Positions 27,538 through 34,488 of a stretch of 49,293 nucleotides of DNA are shown here, one piece after another. The notes below the pieces were generated by a model that was not told the DNA's origin, ran no database searches, and worked only from the letters and a program-made list of their open reading frames with translations. Origin of the DNA: Actinokineospora sp. NBRC 105648 (GTDB taxonomy: Bacteria; Actinomycetota; Actinomycetes; Mycobacteriales; Pseudonocardiaceae); contig NZ_BSTR01000059.1 in NCBI RefSeq assembly GCF_030269645.1, positions 1 through 49,293 on the forward strand. The letters run 5' to 3'. A program made the position numbers and the translations under genes. Position 1 is the stretch's first letter. Every line of letters begins with the position of its first letter.

Positions 27538-29081
27538 TGCGCCACGTCCAGGCCGCGCAGCGCGCGCCGGTCGAGCTTGCCGTTGGTGGTGCGCGGCAAG
27601 GTGTCGACGAACAGCACCCGCGCGGGGGTCTTGTGCGGGGAGAGATGTTGCCGCACATAGGTTCTCAGGTCGTCTTCGGTGACCTCGCCGGTGCGCACCA
27701 CGAACGCGTGCGGCCGGATCAGCCCGTCGGTCTCGTGCCCGAGCACGGCGCACTCCAGCACGTCCGGGTGGCCCACCAGGCAGTGCTCGATCTCGCTGGG
27801 GGCGACCCAGATGCCGCTGACCTTGAGCAGGTCGTCGGCCCGCCCCCGGTACTGGAAAGCGCCGTCCGCGCGACTGACGAGATCTCCACTGTGGACAGTG
27901 TCGGCGCCCGGGAAGGTGGCCGCGGACTTGGCCGGGTCGCCGACGTACTCCAGGGCCGCGGTCGCGCCGCTGATCTCCAGCACGCCGGTCTCGCCGTCGC
28001 CCAGCTCGACGCCGTCGGGGTCGACCACGCGGGCGGTGTAGCCGGGCACGAGGGTGCCCATGCTGCCTACGCGCGCCTGGCCCGGGCGGTTGGAGATGTA
28101 GATGTGGTACGCCTCCGACGAGCCGATACCGTCGATGACCTCGACACCGAATGCGTTGTCCCACTTGCGGTGCAGCTCGGCGGGCAGCGCCTCACCGGCC
28201 GAGGTGCACAGCCGCAGGCAGCTCAGGTCCTGCTCGGCCGCGGAGGGGTGGGCGATCATCGCGGCCATCATCGTGGGCACGTTGACCAGCACCGTCGGGC
28301 GGTGCTCGGCGATCAGCGCGAAGATCCGCTCGGGCGTGCTGCGGTCGGCGAAGGCGATGCCCGCCGCGCCGACGCCGAACGGGAACAGCGCGGCGAGATC
28401 GCGGGCGTAGCCGAAGAACAGCTTGGGCACCGGGAGGACGATGTCGTCCTGGTCCACCCCGAGCACGCCGCGGGCGTACCAGTCGTGGCTGAGGACCGGG
28501 CTGCGGGCGGTGTGCGCGCAAGCTTTGGGCGCGCCGGTGGTGCCGGTGGTGAACTTCCACAGCACCACGTCGTCGCGGCGCGTCGGCGCGGCCTCGGCCT
28601 CGACCGGGGCTCGGGCGGCGAGCGCGTCCAAGTCGTGCTCACCGGGGCGCAGGTCCAGCCCGGCGGCGCCGGTGATCAGCAGCGTCCGGTCCCCGGTCCC
28701 GGCCTCGCGCAACCGGCCCAGGGTGAGCTGGTCGGCGATCACCGCGGCGGCGTCGGTGTAGCCGAGGAAGTATGCGTAGTCCTTGGCGGGCAGGAAGGTG
28801 TACACCTCTGCGGTGATCGCGCCGACTTTCTGCGCGGCGTACCAGGCGGCGACGAACCCCACTCCGTCGGCGAGCGCGAGCAGCACCCGGTCCCCTGGAC
28901 GGACTCCCTTGTCCCGCAACACGTTCGCGTACCGGTTGGTCAGCTCGGCGAGCTGGCCGTAGGTGGTCGGGCCGATCGGGCCGAGCAGGGCTGTGCGGTT
29001 CGACCGGCCACGGTCGAGGTTGGCGTCGAGGAAGTAGGAGGCGAGGTTGAGCTGGTCGGGCAGGTCGTCGTAGCGCAGCAC
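27534..29081 (-). CDS. Aryl-CoA ligase, benzoate/2-aminobenzoate-CoA ligase family
   Basis: A 515-aa adenylate-forming ligase. The P-loop-like WKFTTGTTGAPKACAHT (residues ~172-188), GIGSSEAYHIYISNRPG (substrate/adenylate region), GRADDLLKVSGIWVAPSEIE and the C-terminal catalytic Lys in RTTNGKLDRRAL are all present. The EAYHIYISN segment and length fit the benzoate-CoA ligase group. In this island the natural substrate would be anthranilate, made from tryptophan by KynA and KynU, giving anthraniloyl-CoA. AGGAG lies 5 nt before the GTG start. Benzoate or salicylate as substrate cannot be excluded. Confidence 0.88.
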   Translation of the reverse strand: MLRYDDLPDQLNLASYFLDANLDRGRSNRTALLGPIGPTTYGQLAELTNRYANVLRDKGVRPGDRVLLALADGVGFVAAWYAAQKVGAITAEVYTFLPAKDYAYFLGYTDAAAVIADQLTLGRLREAGTGDRTLLITGAAGLDLRPGEHDLDALAARAPVEAEAAPTRRDDVVLWKFTTGTTGAPKACAHTARSPVLSHDWYARGVLGVDQDDIVLPVPKLFFGYARDLAALFPFGVGAAGIAFADRSTPERIFALIAEHRPTVLVNVPTMMAAMIAHPSAAEQDLSCLRLCTSAGEALPAELHRKWDNAFGVEVIDGIGSSEAYHIYISNRPGQARVGSMGTLVPGYTARVVDPDGVELGDGETGVLEISGATAALEYVGDPAKSAATFPGADTVHSGDLVSRADGAFQYRGRADDLLKVSGIWVAPSEIEHCLVGHPDVLECAVLGHETDGLIRPHAFVVRTGEVTEDDLRTYVRQHLSPHKTPARVLFVDTLPRTTNGKLDRRALRGLDVAQ

Positions 29082-29091
29082 CGTGCTCCTC

Positions 29092-29853
29092 TCAGTCCCG
29101 CGCCACCTGGGCGCGGACGGCCTCGACCAGCAGGTCGGTGAGTGTGCCGAAGGTCTGCTCGCCCTCGGTCGCGGTCGCCTCGGCGGGCGCGCCGCAGTAG
29201 GCGCGGTCCATGCCCATGGCCGGGAAGTCGGCGTGCCCCGCGGCCATCTCGCCCGGCATGTCCACGGTCAGTGCGGGCAGGCCCACCATGATCCCGGTGT
29301 CGACGAGCTCGGGCCGGTCGGCGAGGACGAGCGAGGTCTCGTAGCGGCCCGCGTGGCACGAGCCGGACTGGAACTCCTCGGTGAGCCGCGCGGCCGCCTT
29401 GCGCCGCACCAGGTCCAGGTACCCGGTGCGCACGCCCCGGTCGGCGAGGGTGCGCACGGCCTCGCGCAGGGCGTTGACGTGCGCGGGCTCGAAGTGGTTG
29501 TTGACGACCATCGTGTGCGCAAACCCTTGCGCGTGCAGTGACTCGGCGATGTCGACCACCATGCTGTGCACTGTGGACGGTCGGACGCCGACCGCGCCGG
29601 GGAACGCCGCGCCGAACTCGGTGACGCCGTAGGGGACCGCGGGCAGGATGAGCACCCGCACCTCCGGGTCGTCGCGCAGCCGTTCCGCGACGCGGGCGCA
29701 CATGCCGTCCGAGATGATCGGGTCGGTGCCGAGCGGGGCGTGCGGGCCGTGCGGTTCGACGGCACCGACCGGCAGCAGCAACACGGTTGTGCGGATGGCC
29801 GTGTGCAAGGCGGCGACCTGCGGTGAGGTGAGGTCGGCGAAGTGGTCGCTCAT
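29092..29853 (-). CDS. Creatininase-family metallo-amidohydrolase
   Basis: A 253-aa hydrolase of the creatininase/MftE/ArfB family. Metal ligands are visible: Glu, His and Asp in VGAVEPHGPHAPLGTDP and His/Glu in VVNNHFEPAH. The family cleaves cyclic or formyl amides; ArfB is a formamide hydrolase. The gene is locked into the operon by a 4-bp overlap with the monooxygenase stop and precedes the ligase by 10 bp. The island lacks a KynB-type kynurenine formamidase, so N-formylkynurenine hydrolysis is one candidate job. Opening of a ring intermediate is another. Neither is proven. Confidence 0.83.
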   Translation of the reverse strand: MSDHFADLTSPQVAALHTAIRTTVLLLPVGAVEPHGPHAPLGTDPIISDGMCARVAERLRDDPEVRVLILPAVPYGVTEFGAAFPGAVGVRPSTVHSMVVDIAESLHAQGFAHTMVVNNHFEPAHVNALREAVRTLADRGVRTGYLDLVRRKAAARLTEEFQSGSCHAGRYETSLVLADRPELVDTGIMVGLPALTVDMPGEMAAGHADFPAMGMDRAYCGAPAEATATEGEQTFGTLTDLLVEAVRAQVARD

Positions 29854-31895
29854 CGCAGCACCACCGCCTCGATCGCGGAGGCGGCTGGGGTGAGCAGGCA
29901 CAGGTCGGCCCGGCCCGCGGCCACGATGGTGTTCACCTGGTCGGTGGTGGTGAGGTGGCCGCCGACCAGGGTCGGCACGCCTGCCTCGTTGCGCACCCGG
30001 TCGGAGAGCGCGGTGAGGTGGCCGTTGCGGTAGTCCGGGCGGAAGTCGGGCCTGGTATGGCCCGCGCGGACATGGATCAGGTCCGCCCCGTGCTCGTGCA
30101 CCTGGCGCGCTAGGGCGATTCCGTCGTCGACACTGGTGCCGCCGGGGGCCAGGTCGGTGACGGTCAACCGGACGATCAGCAGCCTCGGCCAAGCGGCGCG
30201 CACCGCGTCGAGAACCGCCAACGGGAACGCCTCGCGGGGGCCGTCGGCGCGGTGGTTGGTAAGGGGTGAAAGGAAACCGGCCAGCAGGTGCCCGTCGGCC
30301 ATGTCGAGTTCCAGGACGTCGACCCCGGCCGTGGCGGCGACTCCCGCCGCTTCGGCGAAGGCCGCGACCGTGCCGTCCAGGTCGGTCAACTCGGTCGGGA
30401 CCTGGCTGAAGGGCCCATATGGGATCGGGGAAGCAGCGATCAATGGCCACGTTTCGCTGCCGACCAACGGGATGTCGCGGCCGTGGGTCGGCGGCCGCGT
30501 GGCTGCGCGCGCGCCCGCGTGGGTGAGGCGGACACCGAGCGCGGCGCCCGCGTCGTGCACCTTGTCGGCGAGCGCCGCCCAGTCGCCGGGGGAGTCCAGC
30601 ACCGGTGTGGCGGGTGTGATCCGGCCCGCCGCGTCGACGGCCACCGGGCCCGCCAGGACGAGCCCGAAACCGGCTCGGGCACGGGTGATCACCGCGTCGA
30701 ACGAGTGCTCTTCGCCGACCAGCCGGTTCTTCAGCGACCCGAACCCGGCGAACAGGGGTGCGGGTGCGATGGCGCCGGGCAGGCGGGCACCGGCGAACCA
30801 GGCGTCGAGCACCCGGATCAGCTCCGGGTCGCGTTGCGCCAGGTTGGCGTGCGACACCCGGCCGCTGCGGGTGAGCAGGTTGAACGCGAACTGCACGGGC
30901 TCGAAACCGGTGTAGTTCGCGGTGCGGCCGAAGTACGCCGCGCTCTCACCCGCTGCCTGCTGGAAGCGCTCCACGACCGGCTGGCGCTCCAGCTCGTACT
31001 CGGTGAGCGCGGCGTCGAGGTCGGGGTGGCGCTCCAGCGCGGTCGCCAGCCCGATCGCGTCCTCCATGGCCAGCTTGGTGCCCGAGCCGATGGAGAAGTG
31101 CGCGGTGTGCGCGGCGTCGCCGAGCAGCACCACGTTGCCGTGGTGCCAGGTGGCGCAGCGCACCAGCGGGAAGTCCAGCCACAGCGAGCGGTTCGACCGC
31201 AGCCGGTGGCCGCGCAGGTCCTCGGCGAAGAGCCGCTCGCAGAACGCGATGCTCTCGGCCTCGCTCATCGCGTCCAGCCCGGCGCGCCGCCAGACCGGTT
31301 CGGCGCACTCGACGATCCAGGTGCTGGTGTGCTCGTCGAACGGGTAGGCGTGCGCCTGGAACAGGCCGAACTCGGTCTGCTGGAAGGCGAAGGTGAACGC
31401 GTCGAGCACCAGGTCCGTGCCGAACCACACGTACTTGCAGCCCTGCGGCGACACCTTCGCCCGGAAGTGCCGGTCGGCGCCGCGGGTGCGGCTGTTGGCG
31501 CCGTCGGCGGCGACCAGCAGGTCGGCCTCGGGCCACTGCTCGACCTCGCTGCCGAAGCGCAGGTCGGCGCCCAGCTCGACCGCCCGGGCCCGCAGGATCG
31601 CGAGCAGGTGGCGACGGGCGATGGCGGTGAACGCGTGCCCGTGCGAGCGCAGCAGCTCGCCCCGGTACCGGATGTCCACAGTGGACCACCGGGCGAACGA
31701 GTCGGTGATCTCCAGATGGGTCTTGGGATCGGCCTCGCGCAGCGCGTTGAGTGTCTCCTCGGAGAACACCACGCCCCACCCGAACGTCGCGTCGGGGGCG
31801 TTGCGCTCGTGCACGGTGACCTCGTGCCCCGCCTTGCGCAGCAGGATCGCCAGGTACAGCCCGGCGGGACCCGCGCCGGTGACCGCGACCCTCAT
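29850..31895 (-). CDS. 2-Aminobenzoyl-CoA monooxygenase/reductase-like fused flavoprotein
   Basis: A 681-aa two-domain enzyme. Residues 1-~370 are a PHBH-type FAD monooxygenase: GAGPAG dinucleotide motif (7-12), DG motif VAADGANSR, and GD motif VLLGDAAHTAHFSIGSG (~258-275). Residues ~375-681 are an Old Yellow Enzyme-like FMN domain (LTHAGARA, LAGFLSPLTNHR, VRLTVTDLAPGG, GADLIHVRAG), shorter than free OYEs. This architecture is that of 2-aminobenzoyl-CoA monooxygenase/reductase of Azoarcus and of salicylyl-CoA 5-hydroxylase. The first hydroxylates and then reduces anthraniloyl-CoA to a non-aromatic 2-amino-5-oxo-cyclohexene product. Context (ligase, Rid, kynurenine genes) favours the aminobenzoyl substrate. 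ATGA overlap with the upstream stop. Confidence 0.87.
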   Translation of the reverse strand: MRVAVTGAGPAGLYLAILLRKAGHEVTVHERNAPDATFGWGVVFSEETLNALREADPKTHLEITDSFARWSTVDIRYRGELLRSHGHAFTAIARRHLLAILRARAVELGADLRFGSEVEQWPEADLLVAADGANSRTRGADRHFRAKVSPQGCKYVWFGTDLVLDAFTFAFQQTEFGLFQAHAYPFDEHTSTWIVECAEPVWRRAGLDAMSEAESIAFCERLFAEDLRGHRLRSNRSLWLDFPLVRCATWHHGNVVLLGDAAHTAHFSIGSGTKLAMEDAIGLATALERHPDLDAALTEYELERQPVVERFQQAAGESAAYFGRTANYTGFEPVQFAFNLLTRSGRVSHANLAQRDPELIRVLDAWFAGARLPGAIAPAPLFAGFGSLKNRLVGEEHSFDAVITRARAGFGLVLAGPVAVDAAGRITPATPVLDSPGDWAALADKVHDAGAALGVRLTHAGARAATRPPTHGRDIPLVGSETWPLIAASPIPYGPFSQVPTELTDLDGTVAAFAEAAGVAATAGVDVLELDMADGHLLAGFLSPLTNHRADGPREAFPLAVLDAVRAAWPRLLIVRLTVTDLAPGGTSVDDGIALARQVHEHGADLIHVRAGHTRPDFRPDYRNGHLTALSDRVRNEAGVPTLVGGHLTTTDQVNTIVAAGRADLCLLTPAASAIEAVVLR

Positions 31896-32734
31896 CCGCG
31901 GTGCCCGTCGCCCAAGGCGTCGACGAGCCGGGCCACGTCGTCGAGGTCGTCGGTGGTGGGGAACAGGACCAGCTCGTCGCAGCCCGCCTCGGCGTAGCCG
32001 CGGACGAAGTCGCGCACCGCGCGCGGGCTGGTGAGCGCGCCCGCGGCGATCTTGTCGGCGAACGGGCCGGTGAAGGCGTAGTAGTCGCGCAGGTAGTCGC
32101 GGCCCCGGTCCGGGTCGGACAGCGCGACGTAGCCCTGGCCCCACAGCAGCGGCGCGCCCGGTCGGTCGAGGTCCTGCCAGGCGGCGCGGGCCTTGGTGGC
32201 GGCCGAGGCGAAGGCGCGCGGCGGGCCGCCGCCGTGGGCGTAACCGTCGGCGTAGCGGGCCATCCGGGTCAGCGCGGTGCCGCTGCCGCCGCCGACGAGC
32301 AGCGGGATGTCGGACGCGGCGGGGCCGATGCCACTGGCGGCCAGCTCGCCGCGCAGGAAGGCCAGTTGCGTGGAGAGCGCGGCACCGCGGGTGCGGTGGT
32401 CGACGCCGGCGATCGTGTAGTCCTCCAGGCGGGCGCCGATGCCCAGGCCCAGGGTGAACCGGCCGCCGGAGAGCGCGCGTACCGAGAGGGCTTGCTTGGC
32501 CAGCACCGCGGGGGAGCGCAGCGGGCCGATGGCGATCATGGTGGCCAGCCCGATCCGGGTGGTCACCGCCGCGGCGGCCGACAGCGCGGCGAACGGGTCG
32601 ACGCTGTCGTAGCGCAGCCGGTCGAGCACCGCGAGCGTGCTGAACGGTCCCTGGTCCGCCCGGCGGGCCCACTCGACCAGCGTCGCGCCGTCGCACCCGG
32701 GAACCGTGTTGGGGAGTCCGATACCGACCTTCAC
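31892..32734 (-). CDS. LLM-class flavin (FMN or F420)-dependent oxidoreductase
   Basis: A 280-aa luciferase-like TIM-barrel flavoenzyme: KVGIGLPNTVPG start, TTRIGLATMIAIGPLRSPAVLAKQALSVRALSGGRFTLGLGIG (family core, residues ~72-113) and a LLVGGGSGTALTRMARYADGYAHGG region. It is the first gene of the leftward operon. GTG 32734 is chosen because it gives the family N-terminus with AAGGGTG upstream; GTG 32743 is an alternative. Cofactor class (FMNH2 monooxygenase or F420 dehydrogenase) is undetermined. Within the pathway it could reduce an intermediate or oxygenate the cyclic ketone. Confidence 0.83.
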   Translation of the reverse strand: MKVGIGLPNTVPGCDGATLVEWARRADQGPFSTLAVLDRLRYDSVDPFAALSAAAAVTTRIGLATMIAIGPLRSPAVLAKQALSVRALSGGRFTLGLGIGARLEDYTIAGVDHRTRGAALSTQLAFLRGELAASGIGPAASDIPLLVGGGSGTALTRMARYADGYAHGGGPPRAFASAATKARAAWQDLDRPGAPLLWGQGYVALSDPDRGRDYLRDYYAFTGPFADKIAAGALTSPRAVRDFVRGYAEAGCDELVLFPTTDDLDDVARLVDALGDGHRG

Positions 32735-32771
32735 CAGCGTCACACCCTTGTGGCCGGGGTCACTGCGAAAA

Positions 32772-32808
32772 ACTCTACGGTTGACCGAGCTGAGGTGTCA
32801 ACTAAAGT
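32772..32808. promoter_or_regulatory. Interlocked divergent promoters with inverted-repeat operator candidate
   Basis: Rightward promoter: TTGACC (32781-32786), 16 nt, TAAAGT (32803-32808), then 7 nt to GTG of the PaaX gene (leaderless). Leftward promoter on the other strand: TTGACA (32801-32796), 18 nt, TAGAGT (32777-32772), starting the catabolic operon. The two -35 boxes form an inverted repeat TTGAC-N11-GTCAA (32781-32801). One regulator bound there would block both promoters, fitting autoregulation by the adjacent PaaX-type repressor. Confidence 0.7.
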
Positions 32809-32815
32809 GGGGGAC

Positions 32816-33631
32816 GTGTTCGAGCAGGCGCCGCAGGACCTCGTCCTCACCATTCTCGGATCGCACCTCGTGCACCGCGAGGGCGAGCCGCGGGAGCACA
32901 CGACCGTGTGGTCCGGCGGTCTGGTCGCCCTGCTCGGCGAGTTCGGCTTCAGCGCGGGCGCCGCCCGGGTCGCGCTCACCCGGCTCGTGCAGCGCGACCT
33001 GCTGGAACGGGTGCGCGACGGTCGGATGGTGCACTACCGGATCACCCCCCGCGCCGCCGCGGTGCTGGCCGAGGGGGACGAGCGGATCTTCACCCTGGGC
33101 ACCCGACCGGGTGAGGGCGGGCGGTGGACCGTGCTCTGGCACGCCATCCCCGAGGACCAGCGGGTCGCCCGGGCGCGGCTGGTGCGCAGGCTCCGGTTCC
33201 TCGGCTTCGGCCAGGTGCAGGACGGCACCTGGCTGGCCCCGCACGACCGCAGCACCGAGGTCGCCGCGCTGCTGGCCGACCTCGAGGTCGCCGCGCACGC
33301 CGGGGTGCTGGTCGGCGCGCCCGCCGCGGTCCCCGACTTCGCCGACTTCGTCCCCCGGGTCTGGGACCTCGACGCGCTCGCCGAGCGGTACGGCGCGTTC
33401 GTCGCCGAGTTCACCAACGCCGCGACGCGGACCGAGCCCAGGGCGGCCTTCGTCGCCCGGGTCCGCTTGGTGCACGCCTACCGCCAGTTCGCCCTGCTCG
33501 ACCCCGAGCTGCCCGAGGACCTCGTGCCGCCACCGGCGCACCGGCGGGCGGCCGTCGAGCTGTTCCACCGCGTCTACCCCGCACTCGCCGAGCCCGCCCA
33601 ACACCACTTCGACGGAGCGATGACCCCGTGA
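32816..33631 (+). CDS. PaaX-family transcriptional regulator
   Basis: A 271-aa regulator with the PaaX plan. An N-terminal winged helix (APQDLVLTILGSHLV and FGFSAGAARVALTRLVQRDLLERVRDGRMVHYRIT, residues ~4-78) is followed by the middle domain (GGRWTVLWHAIPEDQRVARARLVRRLRFLGFGQVQDGTWLAP) and a C-terminal helical domain. E. coli PaaX represses phenylacetate genes and is released by phenylacetyl-CoA. Here the aryl-CoA effector is inferred to be anthraniloyl-CoA or a derivative. The GTG at 32816 is a leaderless start behind TAAAGT. The stop overlaps the kynA GTG, so regulator and upper-pathway genes form one operon. Confidence 0.88.
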   Translation: MFEQAPQDLVLTILGSHLVHREGEPREHTTVWSGGLVALLGEFGFSAGAARVALTRLVQRDLLERVRDGRMVHYRITPRAAAVLAEGDERIFTLGTRPGEGGRWTVLWHAIPEDQRVARARLVRRLRFLGFGQVQDGTWLAPHDRSTEVAALLADLEVAAHAGVLVGAPAAVPDFADFVPRVWDLDALAERYGAFVAEFTNAATRTEPRAAFVARVRLVHAYRQFALLDPELPEDLVPPPAHRRAAVELFHRVYPALAEPAQHHFDGAMTP

Positions 33632-34488
33632 CCACCACCCCGGACACCACAGCGACAGACACCACAGCGACAGACACCCCAGCGACAGACACCCCAGCGA
33701 CAGACACGTCAGCGGCGCTCACCTACACCGCCTACCTCGCCCTCGACGAGGTGCTCGAGGCGCAGCGACCGCGTTCCGACGAGCACGACGAACTGCTGTT
33801 CATCGTCATCCACCAGGTCTACGAGCTGTGGTTCAAGCAGCTGCTGCACGAGCTGGCCCACCTGCAGGCCGCGCTGGCGCAGGGCGACACCGCGCACGCG
33901 ACCCGCACGCTGCGCCGGATCCTCACCGTGTTCAAGGTGATCGTCGCCCAGATCGACGTGCTGGAGACGATGACCCCGCGCCAGTTCACCAGCTTCCGGA
34001 CCCGGCTGGACGCCTCCAGCGGGTTCCAGTCCGCGCAGTTCCGCGAGCTGGAGGCGGTCCTCGGCCGCCGCGACCGGCGGGCGTTCGCGCACTACCCCGA
34101 GGGCGGTGAGCAGCGCGCGCGGATCGAGGCGGCGATGTCGCGGCCCTCGCTGTTCGACTCGTTCCTGACCTACCTGGCCGCGCACGGGTACGAGGTCCCC
34201 GCCGAGGTGCTCGGCCGGGACGTGGCCCTGCCGCTGGTGCCCTCGCCCGCGTTGCAGCGGGTGTTGCTCGCGGTCTACGCCGACGACGGTGGACCGTCCA
34301 CAGTGGCCGAATACCTGGTGGACCTGGACGAGGGGTTGCAGGAATGGCGCTACCGGCACGTGAAGATGGTCGAGCGGACGATCGGCACCAAGCAGGGGAC
34401 CGGCGGGTCGCCGGGGGCGGCGTACCTGCGCGGCACCCTGTTCGACCCGGCGTTCCCGGACCTGTGGGCCGTGCGGAGCGAGCTGTGA
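33628..34488 (+). CDS. kynA: Tryptophan 2,3-dioxygenase
   Basis: A 286-aa heme enzyme opening the indole ring of L-tryptophan to N-formylkynurenine. Family motifs are TYTAYLALDEVLEAQ, HDELLFIVIHQVYELWFKQLLHEL, FTSFRTRLDASSGFQSAQFRELE, the proximal heme His in EWRYRHVKMVERTIGTKQGTGGS, and the C-terminal LFDPAFPDLWAVRSEL. The first ~27 residues are a Thr/Ala/Asp tail encoded by four 15-bp tandem repeats, absent from most homologues. Starts at GTG overlapping the PaaX stop, ends overlapping kynU. First committed step of the island. Confidence 0.95.
   Translation: MTTTPDTTATDTTATDTPATDTPATDTSAALTYTAYLALDEVLEAQRPRSDEHDELLFIVIHQVYELWFKQLLHELAHLQAALAQGDTAHATRTLRRILTVFKVIVAQIDVLETMTPRQFTSFRTRLDASSGFQSAQFRELEAVLGRRDRRAFAHYPEGGEQRARIEAAMSRPSLFDSFLTYLAAHGYEVPAEVLGRDVALPLVPSPALQRVLLAVYADDGGPSTVAEYLVDLDEGLQEWRYRHVKMVERTIGTKQGTGGSPGAAYLRGTLFDPAFPDLWAVRSEL
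33651..33710 (+). repeat. Four tandem 15-bp repeats inside the kynA 5' end
   Basis: Units starting at 33651, 33666, 33681 and 33696 share AGCGACAGACAC followed by CAC, CCC, CCC or GTC. A partial unit precedes them. Each unit encodes five residues of the TDTPA/TDTTA type. Copy number could change by slippage without a frameshift. Confidence 0.85.

Noticed and set aside
29850..31895. Salicylyl-CoA 5-hydroxylase as the name for the monooxygenase/OYE fusion
   Set aside because: Architecture alone fits, but the neighbouring Rid protein and kynurenine genes argue for an amino-substituted substrate. Kept only as the alternative.
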